A stretch of 64,000 nt of DNA, from the NCBI RefSeq assembly GCF_910592395.1, contig NC_088324.1, positions 4,926,953 to 4,990,952 on the forward strand, written 5' to 3'. Shown here in pieces: positions 46,001-57,044 of the stretch. Source of the stretch: Lineus longissimus. Its lineage: Eukaryota > Nemertea > Pilidiophora > Heteronemertea > Lineidae. Numbering within the stretch: the first letter of the stretch is position 1; every line of letters starts with the position of its first letter. Below the pieces are notes generated by a model. It was not told the origin of the DNA, did not search any database, and saw only the letters and a list, made by a program, of their open reading frames with translations. Both the position numbers and the translations under genes were made by a program.

Positions 46001-48425
46001 GTTTTATGTTTTTGAATTACGCCCCCTGATCGCCAAACAAAGAATAATTTTTGAACGAAATTTTATTTGATTCGCTCCAGGGCCCAAGGTCACGCACCTG
46101 TATTAAACCAATCAGCTCGCGGTAATAGTTCAGTTTGAGATCAATGCGTGGTCTCACTCTACCAGTTGAATGGTATTTTCCATTTTAAATATATGTTTTC
46201 TTATTGAGAATTAGGTGTGTTTAAAATGAAGAAAATGATGAAGTTTCAGGCCAAATTGCTTACGTATGTGGTTTTGGGCCTCAAATTAACCCATTGCGGT
46301 CAAAAAGCTGATTCGCGTGCTAAAAGCCGTCAAAAATTAGCCCGCTAACTTCAGACCCCCCAAACCCTGAAATTATTACACACAACGTACAACGAAAATG
46401 TCATGGTTTGACAGGCTTGGATGGATCTATTTGGCTGTGAAAGCGTACATGTGTACCAAGTTTTAAGTCCAGACCTCATGCAGTTTCGAAACGTGCCGCG
46501 CTCACACATACACTGAAGACGGACGACGACGATGACGACGGACGCTACGTCATCGCATAGACTCATGAGGTGAGCCAAAAACCTCGGGCCCACAAAATAA
46601 AACAAAAGATATCGACATTAAGCTAAGAATATTGATCAACATCTACTGGGTATGTGGACTGAAAGAACAATGCGCAGAGCAATATTTTAACGCGGGACTG
46701 AAATATGCCAAATCATTGAGGTGCTGTGAAGAGAGAGATTTTTTAATAAGTACGTGTAATTAACGACCTGTGTTTGAATATGTATTTCCGGTAGTTTGTA
46801 TCTCTATTTGCCAGGTGCATGTTAGGACCATATATTAACCGCACTTCAAATGTCCACAACCATATGCACGGCAGCATCCTGGACCTTTCTTCTCTACTTG
46901 TTAGTACGATACTAAACATAATATTATTATATATTTGATTATTTTGTAGCAGATTTGGCTCTTAACTTGATCAGATGATGAGATGACAGGCAGTTTTTCT
47001 GAATAACCTGATAGGTCAGCATGCATATTCTGGTATCCATATGCGGCTACTCCTTCGATTAATATGTGGCCGTGGGTAATATGCACTACAGCGGTACTAT
47101 TTCTCTTATAAAACGCACCGAGAACACTATAAAATCTCAACTGCATAAGGAGGAGTCGATCGAGCCCCTGTTCAATATAATCCGAGGCCCACTTTAGCTT
47201 CAACAGGTGAACGAGACTAGACCTCAAGCAGTAGGCCACCATAACAATTTGCATTTATGTCATGCCTAGCCACCAAACGTACAAAGAAGTGTGTACAACT
47301 TTGTTGTCATTTCTCATATGAAACTGCCACAACACATCGCAAAAATTTGAAGTATGGCCTTATACGGCTACCCTAGATTCACTAACGATTGTTCAGTGCG
47401 TGTATGAGAAGTATGTCACGGAATGCAAACCTATGCCACACCCTTCTGGGAAGGCTTGTTAAACCAACAGCAGACACGTCCCCACCGCCATGTGATAACA
47501 CGAATAATATCTAGCATACAAGGACCAGTTACTTATGCAGCAGTCGGTGTAAACCCTGTACAAACCCTCCCCGCACTCACACACTCAGGCTTTGAGCGTT
47601 TTCTCCCAGCGTGAGTAGGCGAATGCATGTGGCACGGACACAGAAAATAAGATGTTGGAGATTAAGTCTTTGTTCTTGGTGCTGTTAGAGTTATCAGCGG
47701 CATAAAACTCAGTGGACCATGTGATTCTTTTTGACAGGCTGCAGTATCGGATGTTGCCTTCAATATTGACAACTATCAGTAGCTATCGGTCAGTGTACCT
47801 CGAAGCGTGCAACTTTCGAACATGGAGTGTTACATTACTCCGTATTCAGAGCAGTCTTATTCAAAATTAACACGTTTTACTACATGGTGATACTATGCGT
47901 GGAAATGTCTTCCCATACGAACTTAGGACTCATATCGGCACACTATATTGATTGCTCTCAACGCACATGGATGGTGAATGAGACTGAAACCTTCATATCG
48001 TCCTCAACAAACTTGCCCGCAATGTCCCAAAGTCAGATCTGTAACAGGTCTCCTTTCGTAGAGCAGGTTCGATGTTTGGAATTGCAATGTGATCGTGCGT
48101 GTGTGCCATTTTACCAAGGGAAAGTTCTTCCCTGTATAATCGACACTAACCTCTCCGAGTGTACCTCAACTCTCCGAGTCTTCAGGCCCAACAAATCCAA
48201 CTTCATGCTGGTGGTCACTTCTTAACACGGTCATTGCATGGACCGTGCTAACTGTGACGAGGCTATGCCGCAACGACATCCATGGAACCACGCAGGCTTT
48301 CAAACAGCCATCTAAGGCTGCAATGTTTGAATTTTTTGCAAACAGTGGTGACGAGTGCTTTGACTACTCGCGTACTTGAGGCAACTGTGTTTGTTTAAGA
48401 GTTGAATAGTATGATGAATCATAAT
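43095..48425. other. Intergenic, repeat fragments only
   Basis: Poly-C (about 43587) and poly-G (about 44862) runs, and the 145-bp-period repeat at 45565-45770. A segment near 44.83-44.93 kb resembles pieces near 24.05 and 57.18 kb. No gene recognised. Confidence 0.5.
45565..45770 (+). repeat. Two units of the AAGATGGCCGCC repeat, 145-bp period
   Basis: AGGACTTTGTTTAATTTTTC followed by AAGATGGCCCCCTGGCGGCC at 45581. The same block recurs at 45726 with AAGATGGCCGCATGGCGGCC. Confidence 0.85.
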
Positions 48426-48429
48426 TCTG

Positions 48430-48694
48430 CTTGAGAGCGCGGTGGCACAACGGTTGAGCGTCGGCCCTGTGATTGGGAGGTCACGGGTTCGATACCTGGC
48501 CGATATATATAGCCAGTGCCACTTTGTAACTCTGAACTGGCCTGAAGTGTCCTTGCGTGCGCTAGATTGTGACTGCCTTTGGTTCTCCAGAAAGGTTTCT
48601 GGATAGACTGGACAATGATGTTTGCGATTGTAAAGCGCTTTGATACAGTAGATAATACAGTCAAAAGCGCTATAAGAACTCATTATTATTATTT
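48430..48694 (+). mobile_element. tRNA-derived SINE (family 2), apparently full length
   Basis: A box TGGCACAACGG (48443-48453), B box GGTTCGATACC (48486-48496), then an unrelated body. The 3' tail forms a stem, AAAGCGCTTTGATAC pairing with AAAAGCGCT, and ends in ATTATTATTATT. This is the RNA polymerase III SINE layout. It is better preserved than family 1, implying more recent activity. Confidence 0.85.
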
Positions 48695-51600
48695 TCACTA
48701 TCAACCTAGCTATGTGAATGTCCTGGTATAGCTTTCGTTCAGTGAGGAAGCTGTAAATTTGATGACTGGTTAATACAGGGGCCTTGTTTAGAACTTCAGG
48801 CTGGATTACTTGGAGAGGTTGTTGACAACATTCTGCTAGAGTAAAAGATCCTGGCTAGTTTTCCTCGATTTTATTGCAGCTTTTGCGTATCATTAAATTC
48901 TGCTCGCTCGGTTGCAAGACAGTATGGTAGACCGAATTTGATATGTCCAAAAACGGATATGTCTATTAACATCGTACATCTTCTAGAACTGGGGGAATAA
49001 TAGTTCGATAATAACAAGAATATGAAAAATCTAATATCCATGTGGTGTACTGTACCGTAGCTAGTGCTGATCTTCCGAAAGGTTCCAATAATGTTCCATT
49101 CCTGCGCATTCTGATCTGCTACGATAGCTTATCGCTGGCGGGTATCTGAGCACGTAACAACGATCTATGCTCGAAGAAATACACTGGCTGCCAGTGAAAG
49201 CCGAGTTCTATGTTCTTGCATGTGCCTTTTAATCACATTAGTCAATATTTGCAGGTTTTCCCAATGATTTTGGGGTTAGGAGTCAAGATATCTTTTCAAA
49301 TAGCCTTGAGGGTCACCCTGGTATCTGCATCCAATACAAAATGGCCACCGACTTTAATGAGGGATCCTTTCGAACCAACACTTCGCGTGCTTTGTGCATT
49401 GCACAATTACTGTTGAGTCATCATGGGAATACAAAACACAATTTCGAAACAGGTTATTTTTCATGAAATATGAAATGAAATGTATTCATCGGAGCATTCT
49501 TACCACTTGGCAAATATCACAAAGTATGAGGAATACATTCTGGCACGGCAATCTTGTCCAATTCAGAGTGTAGGAAAATGCTTGGTACTAAGCGCTCGGA
49601 AGAAATCCTACTTGTAATGACAGAGTACCACTTGTCGCGGTTTATATCTTGCATATTCAAGCGCAGGGCATATTAAGTCCCAGGGAGATGTGCGTGAGTA
49701 TGTACGGCGCAGAGTGTGGATGTCATGACGTTGATGAGATTCAAATAGACACTAGAAGAGGAATTCGGGTATATCATCGTAGTGCAGGATTGCTCGCTGA
49801 TATCAGAGAGGGTCGCATCTACAGTGTTTTCCCCTGGTCACATGCTCCTAGGGTTCTTTATTCCCGGCTTCCATGTTCCCTGAGTCCGATGTTACCTTAG
49901 CCTGAGCTTTGGAGCCTCTCAACCCGTAATATCTCCCTCAGTAATGCAGGCGAGAGGATAACCCCCTGAAGTTTCAAAAAGTGTGTTTGACCTTGATTAT
50001 GGCCAAAGGTTTTTCCAAGTGACAAACCATTGACCTAGAAACATGCTAGGTATCTGTGACTGTTTTCGCAACTTTTCCATGACAGAGCTGCTGAATGATT
50101 GTGACACGGATATCGATTGATTTGACCTTAACATACACCGAGCCAGACACCTCAAATTGATCCATGCAGATTACCTGAGCATATTTATAAATCTTTGTAT
50201 AGAATGCACTCATTGCCTCCACGGGGACTCATCAATCGTGTAGATAATGGTAAAATCAGTTGAGAGCCTGGGGCATAATGCCACGATCACGTCAAAAGAG
50301 AAGAAAGAGATAGGGGACTGTGGCTCGATCTGCAGCAGATATTTCTGACATTATGATACAATTTTGAATGTTACTGCCCTTACTGCTGTGGACAGTGTAT
50401 AAAGACATATAAGTGACCGTAAAAGAAATACCACGATTCCTGTTTAGAAGGATTGCAGACGACAGAACACAACAAATTAAAGATTTTTTTCTTGCCATGC
50501 TGAGCTTGCTGACAGGCAGATTTACCATCAAAAGGGAGTTTTTTGCATTACATTTACGTCATGCATTGATGCAGTGCAACGAAAGACTTGGTTAGCTTTT
50601 GAGCAGTCTTATTGTAAATGAGCAACACAAGATTAGATGTGGTAATAATCTGCCGAATATTTTATTAGGCAAAATCCGTCTTGCATGACAAATGTGAAAT
50701 TTGTTGTGCGGGCTACGCTCTCATTCGCAACCGTGCATTCGCTTTAGTGGTAGAGCCATACTGTTCGTTTTTATGGGTAATATTGTTCATCATCTTGTTG
50801 ATAAACAAAATTTCAATTCAAATACAATTTATGAAAATATCTGATATACAAATGTATGTAATGTTCTCAGAACGGGATAGCGAAAGCTAACTTTTTACTC
50901 AAATTGGTATTTCAATATCAATCTCTCTGAAATCTTTTTTCGAGATGTCAAATAAGATTTAAGAATGTATATTGAGACCATCCTGAGATTAAACCGAAGG
51001 AACTATAGTGATAATCTAACTTTGCATTACTATGTTTCCATGAAAGCCTTACCAATTGAGAGCGGAGGCCAGTGACTTCATATATTGCTCTGTGGACGCC
51101 GTTGCTCGAAGTACACCCAACGGTGTCTGCAGAGAATGCCTAGCTTTCAAGTTGTGCACTGGGGGTAATGAGTAAGTAGAAGACACAAACGCACAACTCG
51201 AACATTCCCGGTTGCTCGTCTTCGGCCTCACTAGGAAATGTCAATAGACAGGTCGGCTTTAAGCAGAACGCCTACTCCAATGGCTGCGTAGTTAATTTAC
51301 GCGTACGCGTACACAGCCTATAGTTTAAGTCCCTCTACGGGCATAAGACGGGAGAACGCCAACATTCAAGCCTATGCCTGGCGGTATTCAGACTCACGTT
51401 TGTCTAACAAATTCGCACTCTTCGTGGAACAAAATTGCAAATGAGTCACGTAATCACTGTATGCTTACATGTGACGTAAATATGGACCTTGATTGGGATG
51501 AGTGTTGATTTTCTATATTTCCGAATAGCATTCCGCGAAGTTACTATTTATAGCTCACAAGGTCATTTGCATCAGATATTGATGACGTTTTAGTCACGTG

Positions 51601-53038
51601 ACAGTCGGACATCGACACTTACTTCGCATTTGAGCTTATTTCAAAGTCAATTATCTTTGACCCTGCATTGTTTTTAACATGAATGATACCATAGAGTCAG
51701 AGAGAGAAATATTCAGAACAATTATATAGTATTTCCAACACTCGGACATGTGCCAGATTGAATCTAACTGCTCTAGTTAGAAAGCCGAAATCCAGTACGA
51801 AACCGCATGTTTGTCCGACATTGCCTGTAATTCAGCGATGGGGAAATAGAGGGCAGCAGCTGCAGTGACGTCATCTTCGCGGAATGCTATTGGACTTATG
51901 AGCATTTGTCGGGATGTGGCGCATGGAAGCAGGATGGGATCATTTTCAACAATTCTTGCTCCATGCACTCTCTTGTGGTTTCTTGCAACCTAAATGTTTT
52001 AATATAGCCCATTCGTTTGCCACTCTCTACACAATCGGAAAAAAATACAAGTACGCTTATTCGAACAAGCACCCACTTTGCAAGTGGAAAAACCAACACA
52101 AACGCAAACGTCTATACCTGAACATACTGTATATGCGTTCATAATGGCGTTTCCAGTCGTGTTGCGAAAACACCCTATTAATACGAAATGTGTACACGTG
52201 CATGCTGGATTTTCAACCAAAGCATGCGAAAATGGCAATTTCATTTGCCGGATGAAATCTTACAAAATTCACAAAATCAACTAAATAACATAAGACATAG
52301 GTCAGAGACACAAAGCACATTGTTGACTCCTACAGAGTACAGATAGATAGAGTTACTGATGATGTGGACAGAATATTAACGAATGAGTGGATGAGTAGGC
52401 CTACAAAGAAGAAGTAGATTTTTGAAGATGTAACGTTACAAGGCCTTTTCAGAGGTCGGTAAAGAATGACACAGCAAAATGTATTCTGCGACTATTTCCA
52501 CCACTTTCCATAACTTTCCTGGGGCTCACCCAATTTTATACAATTTGTCATATCGTGCCGAATACTATTTTGATTGATCCAAGAGCAAGTTTTATGTCGC
52601 TGTCCTTATCATAGACTTAGTTCGCAAAGGCGATTGTCCCGAGAGTAGACAAACACAACAAAGGATAGGCCTACACACTTAGAAAATCAATGATATATTC
52701 GTCTGGGGGGCCTGCAAGCATACAATGAACGAGAAATGAATGGACAGAATTGCACGTTATGAAGGAATCTTTATTGAGATTTGGACATTCAAACTTTTCA
52801 CGACTGAATTGCCGCCTGGGACTTATTTTGCCTTTTAAGCTATGAGAATCGGGGCGATGCCTCAGGCCCGGACCTGTGAGTGACAAGCCCTTTCAAATCA
52901 CCTGAGGTATACAAAAACGTTCTGGGTGAGATTGACTTCTAACCCAGATTCACGCTCAGCCAGTACAAGTGTATTTAGTGTCCGGAGACTCATACACTAA
53001 AATGTCTATGCATATTGTAATAGGTGTGTGTTGCATGG
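48695..53038. other. Intergenic, no recognised gene
   Basis: Only short open frames without family resemblance. A GC-rich palindromic ACGCGTACGCGT lies near 51300. Confidence 0.5.
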
Positions 53039-53329
53039 CTATGAACAACGAATACGAAGTACCGATTCCTTCGTACTTCGTGTAAACAAAATCTGTTCCT
53101 GCAATCTACGAACAACGAGGTAGAAAGATTCGGACCTACGAACAACGAATACGAAGTACCGATTCCTTCGTACTTCGTGTAAACAAAATCTGTTCCTGCA
53201 ATCTACGAACAACGAGGTAGAAAGATTCGGACCTACGAACAACGAATACGAAGTACCGATTCCTTCGTACTTCGTGTAAACAAAATCTGTTCCTGCAATC
53301 TACGAACAACGAGGTTGAAAGATTCGGAC
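53039..53329 (+). repeat. 97-bp tandem repeat, three copies
   Basis: Near-identical units start at 53039, 53136 and 53233. Each contains GAACAACGA twice and an inner palindrome ACGAAGTAC ... GTACTTCGT. Near-identity means a recent expansion; copy number is probably variable. Confidence 0.95.
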
Positions 53330-55230
53330 CTAGTCTGTGCTCAAAGCAGTTATGAACTGACACGGTCACTTCGATCTTTCCCGACCCTCGACTTTTCGAA
53401 CTGGAAATCAACCACAGGGAACCCCCAACACAAGCCATGAAAAGCACTGTGGACGTTGTGAATAAACTTAAAGGTCACCTGCAACACTTTTTAACTTAGG
53501 GAAAAAATGATAGTGCATAAGATAACAAACACAGTGGTGAAAACTGCCAAACCGCCTATCTTCAAGTAATGGCAGGAATAAAATTCAAACACTCCAGGTG
53601 GTGCAGGAAGAACAAACTGATAATGTACATTGTACTGTACTGAAATAAAGTTTTTTTATAAGTTTCATACCTATATTTTAAAAGTGTACATTAAAATATT
53701 CACTAAAAGCTCACAACTCTGGCAAGGTAATTAGAATATAAGCATGAAACTATCAAAACTTTACTTCAGTACACCACAATGCACATCATCAAGTTGTTTT
53801 TCCTGCACCTCATGGAATGTTTGAATGACTTACTGCTATAACTTTAAGTATAGTTTGTTTTTTTTGTGGTTTTCACACTTGTGTTTCTTATGCCCTATTA
53901 TTTATACCCCAAGTTAAAATTTTAATAAAAGCGTTTCAGGTCACCTTTAAGCCATAGTCATGGTTGTCAAGAATTAAAGTTAATCTATTAAAAATACCCG
54001 TCAATAATCTGAATTCTGACAGGTTTTCATCCAGCAGCAATTGGTTAAAAAGCCGGCTCGTGTAACACACACTGTGCTCTTTTACAATAAAAAGAGACAT
54101 TTTATTGACCATATATGTTAAAGGGTAACTCGTGTCAAATTTCACCATATAATGTTTTACCTGTTTTTGACAAATGACTACGTCACTTTCTCATAAATCG
54201 GTAAGGTTTTCGAATCGAAATGCACATTTTCTAGAAATTGATGGTTTAATCCGGCCCGGACGGCTCGCTTCGATGCCGTTGAAATTGCGCTACGCCGACG
54301 ACGTTTTCGTTGATGACGTCACAGCATGAACATTTTAGCGGTCGCGGTGGTTTACATTCAGCGATTTTATGATAAATCTAATCAAAAATGGAAAATTTGA
54401 GCTTTACATTTGTGATCAACAATTAAAAACGGACGTTTCCGCAAAGTTGTAAATCACATCATAGTATCACTTTAATATGTTAATAGTACAACCTTGGATC
54501 GCGATTCCCCAAATAACCCAATAACATATTCTTTAATTGCAACAGCATATTTCGCGTTTCAAAAGCATGTTTTGGAGGCTTATTACAAAAAATTGGGAAC
54601 GATATCTATGAATCTATGGTACCAATTCATTCTATATTTGTGTTAACGTCCAATATTAGTGAGCATAGCAGCTGTCATTCCAAACGCATGAAAAGCAACA
54701 TGTTTCGCCATCAGTTTAGCACCAGCTCAGTTTGAAGAAGAATAAAAATTGGTCTAGTCACCACTGCTTTGAGTAAATTGCCCGAGTGAGCTGTGGGATG
54801 GAAGATAACCTGAAGGACTTATGATATATGTAATTTAAAATGATAATGTAAATCCTACTTAAATAGTTAGGGTTTAATTTCAAAATGTTTTTGTTTTGCC
54901 TACGCGGTATATCATGAATGAATTCAAGTCACTAATTCGAATCCCCACAAACAAGTCATTTTCAGATTTGGGTCTGAGTTGCAATCTTAAAGTAAAGGCG
55001 TAAAACTTTCAGGATATGCATTTGTTGGCTAAAACTATAGTTGTTCCATACATTTGGAGCTACGATTGACCCATCGACCCATGGATTATAATCCCCGATC
55101 ATGCATCGCTGAGCACCATTGCTTTGAAAAAGGTATGTCAAAAACGTCTTTGCTCATACAAATCGGTTAATTTTTTGAAGGTTTCAAAGTAAAATGTGGC
55201 TATGGTTTTATAGTGAAATAAGGGTGACTG
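53330..55230. other. Intergenic, no recognised gene
   Basis: AT-rich, with no clear repeat structure or coding signal recognised. Confidence 0.5.
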
Positions 55231-55231
55231 C

Positions 55232-55345
55232 CCATAAGTCCGAAGGTCCACAAGTCCGAAGGTCCATAAGTCCGAAGGTCCATAAGACCACAAAGGAAAA
55301 ATCCCATTTTGAAAACGACCCATAATTCCGAAGGTCCACAGTTCC
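55232..55345 (+). repeat. 15-16 bp tandem repeat (CCATAAGTCCGAAGGT)
   Basis: Three to four adjacent units at 55232-55293, plus two outlying units at about 55320-55345. A separate GAATTT microsatellite follows at 55471-55495. Confidence 0.85.
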
Positions 55346-55603
55346 GACATGTGATATATTACAATGTTATAAGCATACATCCAGTGATGAAGCCGGGATG
55401 AACGATACCTTCTAAAATCATGTTCAAATGAGTCGATATCTATTGATCAAGCTGGTGTCTTCTCATGGTTATTTGAATTTGAATTTGAATTTGTACCATT
55501 AGAGTTAAATGAATGACTCTAACTTACTTAATGACTCCCCTTACTTCTCAACAACTTGTGTGAGTCAAGACGTTTTTTATATACCATTTCCAAGGCAGTG
55601 CAG

Positions 55604-56057
55604 CCAAAAGGGTTATTGTCGTCCTGGGTGATGCACAATATCACCCAGCCTCTATCTGGGTGATGCATAACATCACCCTGGGTGACATTGTGCATGCACA
55701 ACATCACCCAGGGTGATGTTATGCATTCGTTTCGCTATTGGTGACGGGGTTGTCGAATCGGCGGACGTGGAAATGTTCACGGCCAAAAAAAAATGGCGGC
55801 CGTTCATCTGGTTCACCAGCGCGACTTGAAACATCATTTGGCAGCTATTCCCGAAGTCGAAAGGGCATCTTTAGTTGCCAAAGGACGGGAAATCAAACAA
55901 AAATATGTGCGCTTAACAAATAAACATGAGAAAGGTGCCGAGGATTTATTCACCCAGGGTGATGTTGTCACAATATCACCCAGGGTGATGCTATGCATCG
56001 CCAGATAGAGCCTGGGTGATATTGCGCATCACCCAGGACGACAATAACCCCTTCAGC
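55604..56057. mobile_element. 454-bp TIR element with ATCACCC/GGGTGAT palindromes and 10-bp flanking repeats
   Basis: The perfect direct repeat GGCAGTGCAG flanks it (55594-55603 and 56058-56067). Termini pair through GGGTTATTGTCGTCC and then the CTGGGTGATGCACAATATCA and GGGTGATG blocks. The subterminal zones are dense in ATCACCCAGGGTGAT-type palindromes. The non-repetitive centre (about 55737-55950) holds a 71-codon frame starting MAAVHLVHQRDLKHHL at 55793, with an A-rich context before ATGG. A 9-10 bp duplication suggests a Mutator-like mover; the class is inference. Confidence 0.8.
55793..56008 (+). CDS. Small frame inside the 454-bp TIR element, unknown
   Basis: 71 codons beginning MAAVHLVHQRDLKHHLAAIP. 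The first 55 or so residues are Lys/Arg/Glu-rich with a helix-like pattern. The last part runs into the right palindromic zone and is surely not protein-selected. It may be a captured host exon fragment or chance. No family recognised. Confidence 0.2.
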   Translation: MAAVHLVHQRDLKHHLAAIPEVERASLVAKGREIKQKYVRLTNKHEKGAEDLFTQGDVVTISPRVMLCIAR

Positions 56058-56904
56058 GGCAGTGCAGGTGTTCAACCATGCAAAATCAGAGGATTATAAT
56101 CAAGTTGCCAATGGATTTGTCATAGATCATACTGCATGGCACAACTACTTTCGACACAATAATTATTCTGGACGTACTAACCCTTTTATTGACTCACCCT
56201 GCATATTGGGAAAATATATTTTGCAGTGGTATCCTATCGCAGCGACCGTAGGGAATCATATTCAATCATGCAGCTCAGTCTATCTGCGAGGTTGCTAATG
56301 CACTTCGTATCAACCTGTTGTCATATGCAATCAAAGTTGCTACGGCAACCAAAACACAGTCTTGTATGGGTCTCTGTTTATTGGCGTGCGGAGGTGTCTG
56401 ATATGAAATCCAGGGTTCAGACATATAGACATCATTATATCATTAGTATTATTGCATTATAGGAGTTAAAATATATAAGAAATGACACGTACAATAATCT
56501 CGCAAAGAATTGAATGGAAGGCATAGATCGCAGAGACGTAACATTAATCTGTGCAAAATGTTCTATGTAAGAAATCCAAATGTTGAAAGAATCGCCCCAG
56601 TCGTTTGCATACCACCATCTTTGATGAAGTGGCGATAGTTTCTAATGTTGGTTCTCTCCGCCATAGTCGCAAAAGTAGGTGACGTCGGTCACTACCGCCA
56701 TTTCACCATGACAACGTGATTAACGCATGCGCTATTATTAGACGAACTGATCGATTACCATAGATGAGGTCGGAGATTCTGCGACGACCAGGTGGTGTTG
56801 AACAACCACCGTGAGCTCAACACTTTACTTTACCCTCATCACCCACTGCCCCTGATCGTATGAATAATTTACATCTTCATTTTGCATTGACATTACGCCA
56901 TTAA

Positions 56905-57040
56905 CGTATGAAATACTCGAGGGTCTGTCGGATGAGACAAAAAGCCGTGGTCCCTTGTACCTGAGTGTCTATGCCAGGGCAAGTAAAAGATCCCACATAG
57001 GTGGACAGTAGCCTATAGTGGACTCCATACCTCATCGACA
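56905..57040 (+). mobile_element. SINE family 1, 3' tail only
   Basis: GGTCTGTCGGATGAGACAAA, then TACCTGAGTGTCTATGCCAG and AAGTAAAAGATCCC, a close match to the tail of the 42.9-kb copy. No head is visible upstream. Confidence 0.7.
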
Positions 57041-57044
57041 TCAT

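Noticed and set aside
47827-48225. 132-codon plus-strand frame with several Cys
   Set aside because: No signal peptide, no Cys spacing of a known family, no supporting context; treated as chance.
48430-48510. tRNA gene
   Set aside because: A and B boxes are present but no cloverleaf stems form, and a SINE body and ATT tail follow.
53039-53329. CRISPR-like array
   Set aside because: The whole 97-bp unit repeats without variable spacers, and the genome is eukaryotic.
53039-53447. 103- and 67-residue minus-strand frames with repeated blocks
   Set aside because: The 97-bp period is not a multiple of three and the frames are translations of the tandem repeat with no family resemblance.
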